Positions 30,748 through 44,088 of a stretch of DNA of 64,000 nucleotides are shown here, one piece after another. How positions within the stretch are numbered: position 1 is the stretch's first letter; each line of letters opens with the position of its first letter. The DNA is from Chrysogorgia sp. JL179-B06. Taxonomy: Eukaryota; Cnidaria; Anthozoa; Scleralcyonacea; Chrysogorgiidae. Location: contig JAYKKM010000054.1 in NCBI GenBank assembly GCA_035772405.1, forward strand, positions 2,637,001 to 2,701,000, given 5' to 3'. The translations under genes were made by a program, and so were the position numbers. The notes beneath the pieces were generated by a model, which did no database searches, was not told the origin of the DNA, and was given only the letters and a program-made list of their open reading frames with translations.

Positions 30748-33700
30748 ATGAGCAAATTATTAATCACGCAGAAAGTGAACAAAGCTGTTAAGCATTATGA
30801 AACAAGAAATGTTACAGACACAAATAACCTACTGAAGGCAGTAAGCATGTATGTTGCTGAAAAATTGGGATTGAAAACAACTCGGAATGATGGACGGAGT
30901 AAAGAACCATGGTGGAAGAGAAGGATTCAAACAGACATCAAGAAATTGAGAAGGGATATAGGAGTGTTAGAACGCAAAAGGAGAGGTGAATTACGATCAC
31001 AAGGGAAGTATTTAAACCTGGAGGAAAAATATAAAATCAAAGCCAATGGGAATCAGGACAGTGATTGAAGAGCTGAAACAAAGAGTATTAGCAAAAGCAT
31101 CAAAGATACGACGCTATGAGGAAAGAATTAAACAGTACCGCCAAAATCGATTATTTACGACAGATCAGAACAAGGTTTACAAGGAGATAAATGGACAAGC
31201 TAACACGGAAAAGATTATACCTGATGAAACCGAAAGTAGGACATTCTGGAGCGAGATTTGGGACAATCCAGTCAGTCATAACAGAGATGCTGAGTGGCTA
31301 AAGAAAATGAAAGATGAGAGAGCCAGTAAAAACCAACAGCAAGAAGACGTGAGAATTACTAAAACACAAGTGGAGATACGATGCAGAAAGATCCCAAACT
31401 GGAAGGCGCCGGGACCTGATGGCATGCAGGGTTATTGGATCAAAAAGTTAACATCTTGTCATGAACGAATTGCAGAACAACTTGATGCTATGGTTTGTGG
31501 AAAAGAAGAAATACCACCGTGGATGACACATGGAAGGACGGCACTTTGCTTGAAAGATCCTGACAATTTCAGACCAACATCGTGCCTACCACTTATGTGG
31601 AAATTATTGACTGGAGTGATTGCAGAAAATGTATATGCGTATCTAGAAACAAGAATTTACTACCGCCTGAGCAAAAAGGGTGTAGAAAAAGATGCAGAGG
31701 TACAAAAGACCAACTACTGATAGATCAACTGATATTAAAAGATTGCAAACGACGACAAACCAATCTAGCTATGGCTTGGGTGGACTATCGTAAAGCTTAT
31801 GATACCTTACCTCATTCATACATAACGGAATGTCTTGAGATGTTTGGGATAGCGGAAAATGTTAAATAATTCCTGAAAGCAAGTATGGAGAACTGGAAAA
31901 CAGATTTAACATCATGTGGTGAATCACTAGGGAGTTAAAACATAAGGAGAGGTATTTTTCAAGGTGACAGCCTATCCCCATTGCTGTTCGTTTTGTGTAT
32001 GATACCCCTGTCAAGCATACTCCGAAAAGCAAATGCAGGATATGAGTTCAAGCAAAAGAAATATAAAATAAATCATTTAGTTTTCATGGATGATTTAAAG
32101 TTATATGGAAAATCTCAAGACCAAATAGATTCGTTGGTAAGGACGGTGCATCTTTTTAGCACAGATATTAGGATGGTGACCGGAAGTGATTCGGTCTTTA
32201 CTAGTGAGCTTAGGTTACTGTGCGACATACAAAAACAATGTGCGAAGTGTGTGAGTTTCGTGAGAAAACCAATAGACATGTGAGTGACCAAATTTATGTT
32301 TGTTATTGAATAAAGTAAAGATAAATATCGTAAGTGTGATTCGTTAGTGTAACGAAGCAAGTTCGGTACAATGGTATTTGGTAATGAGAAATGCGCAGTG
32401 CTAATACTAAAGAGAGGGAAAATAGTCCAGTGTGATGGTATAATACTGCCGGATGGTCAGGTAATGAAACAGATGAATGAGGATGGGTATAAATATTTAG
32501 GAATATTAGAATGCAATCAAGTTATGGAAAAGGAAATGAAGCAAATCTTCAGGAAGGAGTACGTAAGGAGATTAAAACTTGTGCTTATAGGTCTAAGCTG
32601 AACGGGCGGAATAAGATATTAGCAATCAACATATGGGCTGTTTCATTACTCAGGTACAGCGCAGGGATAATACGATGGAATAAAGAAGAGCTATTGATGA
32701 TGGATAGACGAACAAGGAAATTGACAATGAATGGGGCATTACATCCAAAGAGTGACACTAACAGAATTTATATACCAAGGAGCAGAGGAGGTCGGGGACT
32801 TATCAGCGTTGAAAACTGCATCCGGAGAGAAGAAAACAGCATGGGTTGGTATGTGAAACATAGCGTTGATCCACTATTGAAGTATGTGAGCGCTGGCAAT
32901 ATAATCGAAACTACAGATTGCATTGAGCCAAAAGAATATAAAAGAATAGAAGAGGAACACGAAAGAACATGGAGAGAGAAAAAGATGTATGGACAGTTTA
33001 TTAGAGATCATGGAGAACAGGTTGATAAACAATTATCCTGGACATGGATGACCAAATCCGATCTAAAAGCTACCACTGAAGCGTTGATATATGCGGCACA
33101 GGAACAAGCGTTAAGAACAAACTATATCAAATTTCATATTGACAAAACAACTGAATCACCGTTGAGCAGAATGTGTGGCCAGAAAGGAGAAACTATTTCA
33201 CATTTGGTTAGTGAGTGTATAGTAAGCTGGCGTAAAGAGAATACAAATGTAGACATGACAATGTAGCTCGTAAAGTCCACTGGGAATTGTGTAGAAAATA
33301 TTATCTGGAACATGTTGATAAATGGTACATGTATGAGCACCAACCACTAAGTGTGATGGAAAGTGGTATATATAAGTTATTGTGGGATTTCAATTTCAAT
33401 GCGATCATGAAATTGAGCACAGAAGACCAGATCTGATTATAGTGGATAAAGAAAAGAAGGAGGCTTGTATTATTGACATTGCAGTACCTGGAGACAATAG
33501 GGTAGGAGTGAAGGAAATGGAAAAAATTATGAAGTACCAGGATTTAAAAAGGGAAATAGCAAGAATGTGGAAGTTAAAACGTGTGGAAGTTGTCCCAGTA
33601 GTTGTGGGTGCCCTGAGAACTACATCAAAAAGATTAAAGGAGTTTTTGGAAAAGATTGGGACAGCAATACCAGTGGAAATATTACAAAAGACAGTATTAC

Positions 33701-33750
33701 TTGGAACAGCGAGAATTATTCGAAGAGTTTCAGACATCAAGGAGATATAA
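30748..33750 (+). pseudogene. RT1b, contiguous 5'-truncated copy (units 1/2)
   Basis: This is the best continuous view of RT1b. 30748-31068 matches the second half of the RT1a N-terminal ORF (SKEPWWKRRIQTDIKKL) but lacks the Myb-like domain, so this copy is 5'-truncated. A shift at about 31046 leads to 31046-31720 ([34 protein letters not shown]), crossing the array junction at 31587 without any break in sense. A one-base loss near 31650 and a TAA at about 31867 follow. Then come the FMDD box, the 193-bp insertion (32178-32370), thumb, degraded knuckle (33160) and RLE motif RRPDLIIVDKEK (33382-33750). Confidence 0.85.
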
Positions 33751-33820
33751 CTCTAGGACCTTAGGTCGCGGGTAGCAACTTGCTCCTAGTTTTAAACCAG
33801 TACATTTAAATTGTGCGGAA

Positions 33821-33854
33821 ATACTACAAATAATACTAATAATACTAATAATAC

Positions 33855-33899
<45 letters not shown>

Positions 33900-33927
33900 C
33901 AATAATAACAACAATAATAACAATAAT
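33821..33927. repeat. (ACTAAT/AAT/AAC)n tract (unit 2)
   Basis: This has the same composition and length as the tract at 26002-26108. Confidence 0.9.
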
Positions 33928-34067
33928 TGAAATACTTTATATAAATATACAATTATAAATCTCACTAATAACTAAAAACACCTAAAAGCCCTAAAATGCG
34001 TGATGATTCAAACGCCATTCACTAAATGTACGTGTCCGGCATCAATGTCTTTAAATAGCGTTGTCGC

Positions 34068-34855
34068 TTAAAAAACCTCTGCTGTAACAGAGTTTAATTT
34101 GAACTCGTCTATATGTTCGTCTTTCGCTCGAAATGGCGATCTAGATCCTCTCGTGCATAAATGCACGGACTTCAAAATTTCGAAAGACAATCTTGTTCTG
34201 ATCCAGGTAATAACGGTTGCATAGTCTTCTCCGTTTTTCATAGACAATTTCTCGGCAAGATGCTTTAGGAATTTCTGGCATTCATCCCCCATTCCTCCAT
34301 TCGTTCCAAAAACCAAAGGCGTAAATGTACCCATCTCCACATCTAAAATTCTCTGTTGGTACTTTCTTTTCTTCTCGGCTTCTTGTTCCTTAAAGATAAC
34401 AGATGTGGCTTTGTTTTGATGACATTTGGAGTTTACATGCGATACACGAACGTCAAAAAATGATGTAACTCCTCTTGCCCAAAACTCGCCAGCTTTGATA
34501 TCCAATCGCGCATCCGGGCTTCTGTTGGTGAACTGTAAACGGAATTGTTCATTGTCCAATGGGATGAGCTTCGGTTCGGCTTCTACGTTATTGCATACTC
34601 TGCTGAGCAGCGTGGTCAGTAAATCACGAACTCCGTCATGCCTTCGAGCCACAAATCCTCCTATTTTACAAGATAGAGCGTGGTTGACAGAAAATGCGTC
34701 TCCACATACACAATGACTTGGCATTTCCGACAATGGCATGTCATAACGCATTCTTAACGAGTCCTTGAATTCTTCTTTGTTGAGGGTCAAGCCTTGTTCT
34801 TCAACTGGTATGGCGTTTAACCATGAGCTTGCTCCTGTATCCCGCGCTTGTTTGA
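34068..34855 (-). pseudogene. RT2 C-terminal fragment, inverted, frame open (unit 2)
   Basis: This is the same fragment as 26249-27039 but uninterrupted. The frame reads from GASSWLNAIPVEEQG through CVCGDAF...HALSC, SPDARLDI and FFDVRV to the stop at 34068. It lacks the RT domain, so it is not a working gene despite the open frame. Confidence 0.85.
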
Positions 34856-34856
34856 C

Positions 34857-34985
34857 ATAATAACAATAATAACAATAATAATAATAATAATAATAACAAT
34901 AATAACAATAATAACAATAATAACAATAACAATAACAATAACAATAACAATAATATTAATAATAATAATAATAATAATAATACAC
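34857..34985. repeat. (AAT/AAC)n tract (unit 2)
   Basis: This is equivalent to 27040-27166. Confidence 0.9.
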
Positions 34986-36151
34986 ATTGGACACATTGGT
35001 AAATTCTGTAAGAATTTTCAGTGAAGACATAAGAATGGAGTTTGGTATTAATAAATGTGCCATCCCAGTAATAATGGGGGGGGGGGGGGGGAACATGTAC
35101 TAAGTGAAGGTATCAAACTCTCTGACCAACAACAAATCAAGCAAGTTGAAACTGATAAGGGATATAAGTATTTGGGAATTTTGGAGGCAGATGGAATAAA
35201 GGATGAAGATATGAAAGAAAAGATCATGAAAGAATATTACCGACGAGTCAGGAAAATACTGAAGTCCAAACTTAATGGAAGAAATAGCATCACTGCCATA
35301 AATTCAAGAGCTGTTTCTATTGTCAGGTACGGTGCAGGAGTTATTAAGTGGACAAAGGAAGAACTTCGAAAGATGGATAGGAAAACAAGAAAATTGCTAA
35401 CAGTGTATAGAGCCTTCCATCCCCAGGGCGATGTTGATCGGCTTTACTTCAAAAGAAGTCAAGGAGGTAGAGGGCTAATTAGTGTGGAGGATTGTGTAAA
35501 TGTTGAAGTAAATAGTTTGCGAATGTATGTTGAATGTAGTGATGAGAAACTATTGATAGCAGTAGGAAAGGAGATGTTAGATGGAGGGAAAGAGAAAAAG
35601 GAGATCCAGAATTCTAGACGAGATAAGTATACAGGGAAGAATCTACATGGGAAATTCTACACAAGTATAGAGGAAGGTAGAGATAGTAAGACCTGGGATT
35701 GGTTAAAAAGAGGAAACCTGAAGAAAGAAACAGAAGTAATGTTGATGGCGGCACAAGATCAGGCATTACGAACTAGGTACATCAGGAAAGTGATTGACAA
35801 AGAAGATATATCGGCTACTTGTAGGTTATGTAGAGAGCGTGATGAGACAATAGCACAGATTGCTTCGGAATGTAAGATGTTAGCCCAAAAGCAGTATAAG
35901 AACTGGAGACACGACAAAATTGCTCAGGTGATCCATTGGGAGTTATGTAAGAAATACAAGCTGGAGCATGAGGAAAAGTGGTACGAGCATAAGCAGAAAC
36001 TGTCACTGAAAATGTAAATGTAAAACTGCTCTGGGATATGAAAATCCAAACTGATAAGATAGAACATTCCCGGCCAGATATACTAGTACTAAATAAAAAG
36101 AAGAGATGCTGCGGAACTGCAAGAATATTGAGACATGTGCTAGACACCTAA
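34986..36151 (+). pseudogene. RT1c 3' fragment (unit 2)
   Basis: This is as in unit 1, but the G run (35076-35091) is 16 bases, which moves the upstream codons out of frame. Thumb, linker and CRLC...C knuckle are open to 36017. Confidence 0.8.
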
Positions 36152-36272
36152 GGGTGCGGGATGTACCTAAGAAAGGATTTTGAAGAAGTGATTTTGTAGA
36201 AGGAAAAAACAGGAAGAAGCCGGATGTCTGAATCGTCAATTTAGACAAGAGCCAAAACGAGTCTATACAAAC

Positions 36273-38365
36273 ATGGCAGATATGCTGAGTAAGGATGAAC
36301 TGAATCAACGCTCAAAGTACAAAAACACCACCCAAAATGAAGAAAGTGGAGAGAGATTTGATAATATTGACGATGCCAGCAGCTTTGGAAAAAGCTATGG
36401 GAAGAGAGAGGGACTGGAAACAAGGATGCAAATTGGCTTGAGGAATTGGAATCGGCAATTTCCCGACGTATACCGCCCCCTTCAGAGGAAAACTGGTCGC
36501 TGGAGAAAGCTCAGGCTGTAAAAGTTTTTATGAAGAAAATAAATTGGAGTGCACCTGGACCCAATAGGCTAACAAAAATGGTGGAAACGGGCCTACTCTC
36601 TCCACGCGGATGTGACCTCAGCTTTCGTGGCCATCTCGAAATATACCGAGAGGTATCCTTTGTGGTTCTCAGAGGGGAAAACGAACCTCACTCCCAAACC
36701 TGGAGAGTTCTCTAGTGAGAATCAACGACCGATTACCTGTCTAAATAACATGTACAAGTGGTTCACAACCTGTCTGCTAAGACCTATGGATCATCACTTA
36801 GATGATTATGAATTAATGGAAGGACAGCAAAGAGGTGCAAAGATCGGCAGTAGTGGAAAAATGGACAATCTGTTAATTGACCGAATGGTCACATTAGATT
36901 GTCATAGAGGTAAACGAAATTTGAGCGTGGCGTGGATTGACGTGAAAAAGGCATATGATTCCGTAGACCATGGATGGTTAAAGAAGATGATGCAGGTGCA
37001 CAGATTTCCAGTATGGTTCATGGTTGTGCAGAATTATAACCTATGCGCAAGCTGGAACACAAAGATCGTGGTTACACCAAATGCGGCAAAGAGTCCTCTG
37101 GAACAATTCATTTTAACAAGGGTCTACCTCAAGGAGATGCGCTGTGCCCACGACTATTTACGCTGTGCCTAAACCCAGTTGCCTGGAAATTGAGTTCCAC
37201 CGAAGGATACAGGATATCCAAGCCGATAAGCTCGAAGATAATGAGTCTACTCTATGTCGATGATCTTAAAGTTTTCGCAGCATCCAAGACGAAGTTGTGT
37301 AGAGTCCTGAAATCGACAAAAGCTGCGATGGAAGACATTGGTCTCCAATGGAACCCCAAGAAATGTAATGTAATACATTAAAAAGGGGGCTAAAACGAGG
37401 CTTAGGATCTAAAAAGAGGCTGAGGATCTGAAGCTAGATCAATCATCGGTAATAGAATATCTTAAAGAGGAGACACAGTACAAGTTTTTGGGCGTTCCAG
37501 AGAGGCTGATTCAAGACGAGAAGTTGGTGCTAGAATGCGCAGCGAAAGTCTACCTCCAAAGATTATCGATCATTTGGTCAAGCCTACAACCGTGTCTTAG
37601 CTTCCAATCAATTTGCAATGCCAGTGCTCTCTTATCTCATGTGGACACAGCACTGGCCGCTGGCAGAGTTGAGACAGATTGACACAGAGACGCGCGGAAG
37701 ATTATCGTGGAGAGTGGTGGGAAACATCCGTTGGGATCAACGGCCCTTGTATACCTACCGAGAGACCTTGAGGGCGTGGTCTTTGCTCTGTGGAGAATGA
37801 GTACAAGCTAACCAAGATCAAAGCAGGTATCAAGTTGTATAGAAATACAGATCCCACAATACAGTTGGTTCGGGAGTTTGAAGAAAGAGCAGTTGATCAA
37901 GGCCATCAATCGTTAGTAAAGGAGGTGTTAAAATACGCTAACGAGATTGGAATCACTGTAAACTTAAGTCACCCACACCCCACGTCCAGTAACAACAAAG
38001 GGGAAATGGAATCTGGAGAGAACGTTAAGAAACAACTGAAGACAGCAGTTGAGGAACAGCTTCGAGATAAAATCCGAGGTGAAAAGTGGCGAGGGAAATT
38101 TCTAAAATCCAGATGGGATGATGAAAAACTGAACCAAACAGGATGCTTTGCATGGCTGAAGGAGTGGAAACATGCACCCTCGCACACCATAGCTGGGATG
38201 GAGCTCTACGAACAGTTAACTCCAACGAAGGTGTACACGTCACATAAAACGAAGACAAGCCAGATTGATGACGTCATGTGCAGATTGTATAGATATTATG
38301 GCAGGGTAACCGCAACAGCAAAATGCCAATTACTGCGGGCCCAAAATTTTAAAATAATAAAATGA
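36273..38365 (+). pseudogene. RT3 decayed RT (unit 2)
   Basis: This is as 28459-30551. It differs from unit 1 by one substitution near 37009 (Thr to Pro in HRFPVWF). Confidence 0.75.
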
Positions 38366-38561
38366 TTTGAAATGCTAACTACAAAACCTACAATAACAAC
38401 AGAAATACCAACTAAAGATCTAATTACAGCAAGAAGCGGGACGCATAAGGCTGCGAGAGCAGTTAGATTTTAAGCAGATTGTTTTGAATGTTCGAGGATT
38501 TTCACAGTTAAAAGTAGTTTTCAAAGATGTGAAATAGTATTCTCAAACTCATTAATAATTC

Positions 38562-41500
38562 ATGAGCAAATTATTAATCACGCAGAAAGTGAACAAAGCT
38601 GTTAAGCATTATGAAACAAGAAATGTTACAGACACAAATAACCTACTGAAGGCAGTAAGCATGTATGTTGCTGAAAAATTGGGATTGAAAACAACTCGGA
38701 ATGATGGACGGAGTAAAGAACCATGGTGGAAGAGAAGGATTCAAACAGACATCAAGAAATTGAGAAGGGATATAGGAGTGTTAGAACGCAAAAGGAGAGG
38801 TGAATTACGATCACAAGGGAAGTATTTAAACCTGGAGGAAAAATATAAAATCAAAGCCAATGGGAATCAGGACAGTGATTGAAGAGCTGAAACAAAGAGT
38901 ATTAGCAAAAGCATCAAAGATACGACGCTATGAGGAAAGAATTAAACAGTACCGCCAAAATCGATTATTTACGACAGATCAGAACAAGGTTTACAAGGAG
39001 ATAAATGGACAAGCTAACACGGAAAAGATTATACCTGATGAAACCGAAAGTAGGACATTCTGGAGCGAGATTTGGGACAATCCAGTCAGTCATAACAGAG
39101 ATGCTGAGTGGCTAAAGAAAATGAAAGATGAGAGAGCCAGTAAAAACCAACAGCAAGAAGACGTGAGAATTACTAAAACACAAGTGGAGATACGATGCAG
39201 AAAGATCCCAAACTGGAAGGCGCCGGGACCTGATGGCATGCAGGGTTATTGGATCAAAAAGTTAACATCTTGTCATGAACGAATTGCAGAACAACTTGAT
39301 GCTATGGTTTGTGGAAAAGAAGAAATACCACCGTGGATGACACATGGAAGGACGGCACTTTGCTTGAAAGATCCTGACAATTTCAGACCAACATCGTGCC
39401 TACCACTTATGTGGAAATTATTGACTGGAGTGATTGCAGAAAATGTATATGCGTATCTAGAAACAAGAATTTACTACCGCCTGAGCAAAAAGGGTGTAGA
39501 AAAAGATGCAGAGGTACAAAAGACCAACTACTGATAGATCAACTGATATTAAAAGATTGCAAACGACGACAAACCAATCTAGCTATGGCTTGGGTGGACT
39601 ATCGTAAAGCTTATGATACCTTACCTCATTCATACATAACGGAATGTCTTGAGATGTTTGGGATAGCGGAAAATGTTAAATAATTCCTGAAAGCAAGTAT
39701 GGAGAACTGGAAAACAGATTTAACATCATGTGGTGAATCACTAGGGAGTTAAAACATAAGGAGAGGTATTTTTCAAGGTGACAGCCTATCCCCATTGCTG
39801 TTCGTTTTGTGTATGATACCCCTGTCAAGCATACTCCGAAAAGCAAATGCAGGATATGAGTTCAAGCAAAAGAAATATAAAATAAATCATTTAGTTTTCA
39901 TGGATGATTTAAAGTTATATGGAAAATCTCAAGACCAAATAGATTCGTTGGTAAGGACGGTGCATCTTTTTAGCACAGATATTAGGATGGTGACCGGAAG
40001 TGATTCGGTCTTTACTAGTGAGCTTAGGTTACTGTGCGACATACAAAAACAATGTGCGAAGTGTGTGAGTTTCGTGAGAAAACCAATAGACATGTGAGTG
40101 ACCAAATTTATGTTTGTTATTGAATAAAGTAAAGATAAATATCGTAAGTGTGATTCGTTAGTGTAACGAAGCAAGTTCGGTACAATGGTATTTGGTAATG
40201 AGAAATGCGCAGTGCTAATACTAAAGAGAGGGAAAATAGTCCAGTGTGATGGTATAATACTGCCGGATGGTCAGGTAATGAAACAGATGAATGAGGATGG
40301 GTATAAATATTTAGGAATATTAGAATGCAATCAAGTTATGGAAAAGGAAATGAAGCAAATCTTCAGGAAGGAGTACGTAAGGAGATTAAAACTTGTGCTT
40401 ATAGGTCTAAGCTGAACGGGCGGAATAAGATATTAGCAATCAACATATGGGCTGTTTCATTACTCAGGTACAGCGCAGGGATAATACGATGGAATAAAGA
40501 AGAGCTATTGATGATGGATAGACGAACAAGGAAATTGACAATGAATGGGGCATTACATCCAAAGAGTGACACTAACAGAATTTATATACCAAGGAGCAGA
40601 GGAGGTCGGGGACTTATCAGCGTTGAAAACTGCATCCGGAGAGAAGAAAACAGCATGGGTTGGTATGTGAAACATAGCGTTGATCCACTATTGAAGTATG
40701 TGAGCGCTGGCAATATAATCGAAACTACAGATTGCATTGAGCCAAAAGAATATAAAAGAATAGAAGAGGAACACGAAAGAACATGGAGAGAGAAAAAGAT
40801 GTATGGACAGTTTATTAGAGATCATGGAGAACAGGTTGATAAACAATTATCCTGGACATGGATGACCAAATCCGATCTAAAAGCTACCACTGAAGCGTTG
40901 ATATATGCGGCACAGGAACAAGCGTTAAGAACAAACTATATCAAATTTCATATTGACAAAACAACTGAATCACCGTTGAGCAGAATGTGTGGCCAGAAAG
41001 GAGAAACTATTTCACATTTGGTTAGTGAGTGTATAGTAAGCTGGCGTAAAGAGAATACAAATGTAGACATGACAATGTAGCTCGTAAAGTCCACTGGGAA
41101 TTGTGTAGAAAATATTATCTGGAACATGTTGATAAATGGTACATGTATGAGCACCAACCACTAAGTGTGATGGAAAGTGGTATATATAAGTTATTGTGGG
41201 ATTTCAATTTCAATGCGATCATGAAATTGAGCACAGAAGACCAGATCTGATTATAGTGGATAAAGAAAAGAAGGAGGCTTGTATTATTGACATTGCAGTA
41301 CCTGGAGACAATAGGGTAGGAGTGAAGGAAATGGAAAAAATTATGAAGTACCAGGATTTAAAAAGGGAAATAGCAAGAATGTGGAAGTTAAAACGTGTGG
41401 AAGTTGTCCCAGTAGTTGTGGGTGCCCTGAGAACTACATCAAAAAGATTAAAGGAGTTTTTGGAAAAGATTGGGACAGCAATACCAGTGGAAATATTACA

Positions 41501-41564
41501 AAAGACAGTATTACTTGGAACAGCGAGAATTATTCGAAGAGTTTCAGACATCAAGGAGATATAA
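38562..41564 (+). pseudogene. RT1b, contiguous 5'-truncated copy (units 2/3)
   Basis: This matches 30748-33750 throughout, including the shift, the TAA and the 193-bp insertion at 39992-40184. Confidence 0.85.
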
Positions 41565-41634
41565 CTCTAGGACCTTAGGTCGCGGGTAGCAACTTGCTCC
41601 TAGTTTTAAACCAGTACATTTAAATTGTGCGGAA

Positions 41635-41668
41635 ATACTACAAATAATACTAATAATACTAATAATAC

Positions 41669-41716
<48 letters not shown>

Positions 41717-41744
41717 CAATAATAACAACAATAATAACAATAAT
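41635..41744. repeat. (ACTAAT/AAT/AAC)n tract (unit 3)
   Basis: This is equivalent to 26002-26108, with one extra triplet or so. Confidence 0.9.
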
Positions 41745-41884
41745 TGAAATACTTTATATAAATATACAATTATAAATCTCACTAATAACTAAAAACACCT
41801 AAAAGCCCTAAAATGCGTGATGATTCAAACGCCATTCACTAAATGTACGTGTCCGGCATCAATGTCTTTAAATAGCGTTGTCGC

Positions 41885-42672
41885 TTAAAAAACCTCTGCT
41901 GTAACAGAGTTTAATTTGAACTCGTCTATATGTTCGTCTTTCGCTCGAAATGGCGATCTAGATCCTCTCGTGCATAAATGCACGGACTTCAAAATTTCGA
42001 AAGACAATCTTGTTCTGATCCAGGTAATAACGGTTGCATAGTCTTCTCCGTTTTTCATAGACAATTTCTCGGCAAGATGCTTTAGGAATTTCTGGCATTC
42101 ATCCCCCATTCCTCCATTCGTTCCAAAAACCAAAGGCGTAAATGTACCCATCTCCACATCTAAAATTCTCTGTTGGTACTTTCTTTTCTTCTCGGCTTCT
42201 TGTTCCTTAAAGATAACAGATGTGGCTTTGTTTTGATGACATTTGGAGTTTACATGCGATACACGAACGTCAAAAAATGATGTAACTCCTCTTGCCCAAA
42301 ACTCGCCAGCTTTGATATCCAATCGCGCATCCGGGCTTCTGTTGGTGAACTGTAAACGGAATTGTTCATTGTCCAATGGGATGAGCTTCGGTTCGGCTTC
42401 TACGTTATTGCATACTCTGCTGAGCAGCGTGGTCAGTAAATCACGAACTCCGTCATGCCTTCGAGCCACAAATCCTCCTCTTTTACAAGATAGAGCGTGG
42501 TTGACAGAAAATGCGTCTCCACATACACAATGACTTGGCATTTCCGACAATGGCATGTCATAACGCATTCTTAACGAGTCCTTGAATTCTTCTTTGTTGA
42601 GGGTCAAGCCTTGTTCTTCAACTGGTATGGCGTTTAACCATGAGCTTGCTCCTGTATCCCGCGCTTGTTTGA
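41885..42672 (-). pseudogene. RT2 C-terminal fragment, inverted, frame open (unit 3)
   Basis: This is as in unit 2, with one amino-acid change in the knuckle region (LSCKRGG for LSCKIGG). Arg at this site matches the related element at 49340 (CRRGD) and may be the older state. Confidence 0.85.
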
Positions 42673-42673
42673 C

Positions 42674-42803
42674 ATAATAACAATAATAACAATAATAATA
42701 ATAATAATAATAACAATAATAACAATAATAACAATAATAACAATAACAATAACAATAACAATAACAATAATATTAATAATAATAATAATAATAATAATAC
42801 ACA
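42674..42803. repeat. (AAT/AAC)n tract (unit 3)
   Basis: This is equivalent to 27040-27166. Confidence 0.9.
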
Positions 42804-43967
42804 TTGGACACATTGGTAAATTCTGTAAGAATTTTCAGTGAAGACATAAGAATGGAGTTTGGTATTAATAAATGTGCCATCCCAGTAATAATGGGGGGGG
42901 GGGGGGGAACATGTACTAAGTGAAGGTATCAAACTCTCTGACCAACAACAAATCAAGCAAGTTGAAACTGATAAGGGATATAAGTATTTGGGAATTTTGG
43001 AGGCAGATGGAATAAAGGATGAAGATATGAAAGAAAAGATCATGAAAGAATATTACCGACGAGTCAGGAAAATACTGAAGTCCAAACTTAATGGAAGAAA
43101 TAGCATCACTGCCATAAATTCAAGAGCTGTTTCTATTGTCAGGTACGGTGCAGGAGTTATTAAGTGGACAAAGGAAGAACTTCGAAAGATGGATAGGAAA
43201 ACAAGAAAATTGCTAACAGTGTATAGAGCCTTCCATCCCCAGGGCGATGTTGATCGGCTTTACTTCAAAAGAAGTCAAGGAGGTAGAGGGCTAATTAGTG
43301 TGGAGGATTGTGTAAATGTTGAAGTAAATAGTTTGCGAATGTATGTTGAATGTAGTGATGAGAAACTATTGATAGCAGTAGGAAAGGAGATGTTAGATGG
43401 AGGGAAAGAGAAAAAGGAGATCCAGAATTCTAGACGAGATAAGTATACAGGGAAGAATCTACATGGGAAATTCTACACAAGTATAGAGGAAGGTAGAGAT
43501 AGTAAGACCTGGGATTGGTTAAAAAGAGGAAACCTGAAGAAAGAAACAGAAGTAATGTTGATGGCGGCACAAGATCAGGCATTACGAACTAGGTACATCA
43601 GGAAAGTGATTGACAAAGAAGATATATCGGCTACTTGTAGGTTATGTAGAGAGCGTGATGAGACAATAGCACAGATTGCTTCGGAATGTAAGATGTTAGC
43701 CCAAAAGCAGTATAAGAACTGGAGACACGACAAAATTGCTCAGGTGATCCATTGGGAGTTATGTAAGAAATACAAGCTGGAGCATGAGGAAAAGTGGTAC
43801 GAGCATAAGCAGAAACTGTCACTGAAAATGTAAATGTAAAACTGCTCTGGGATATGAAAATCCAAACTGATAAGATAGAACATTCCCGGCCAGATATACT
43901 AGTACTAAATAAAAAGAAGAGATGCTGCGGAACTGCAAGAATATTGAGACATGTGCTAGACACCTAA
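42804..43967 (+). pseudogene. RT1c 3' fragment (unit 3)
   Basis: This is as in units 1 and 2. The 15-base G run (42893-42907) puts the upstream codons in yet another frame, so only 42988-43833 is open. Confidence 0.8.
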
Positions 43968-44088
43968 GGGTGCGGGATGTACCTAAGAAAGGATTTTGAA
44001 GAAGTGATTTTGTAGAAGGAAAAAACAGGAAGAAGCCGGATGTCTGAATCGTCAATTTAGACAAGAGCCAAAACGAGTCTATACAAAC

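Larger units (their letters stand above)
23767..31586. repeat. Tandem array unit 1 (about 7.82 kb)
   Basis: This is the first of three head-to-tail units; matching begins at TACCACTTATG (23767, 31587, 39401). Each holds RT1b 3' part, (AAT)n, inverted RLE fragment, (AAT/AAC)n, RT1c, RT3 and the RT1b 5' part. Unit 1 is marked by a 17-base G run, A7 at about 26635, and ATTTACAG where the other units have ATTTCCAG (about 29190). Confidence 0.95.
31587..39400. repeat. Tandem array unit 2 (7,814 bp)
   Basis: This is the middle unit. It differs from unit 1 by A4 instead of A5 near 31625, A6 instead of A7 near 34454, AACC instead of AAACC near 34820, a G run of 16, and one substitution near 37009. 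Confidence 0.95.
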
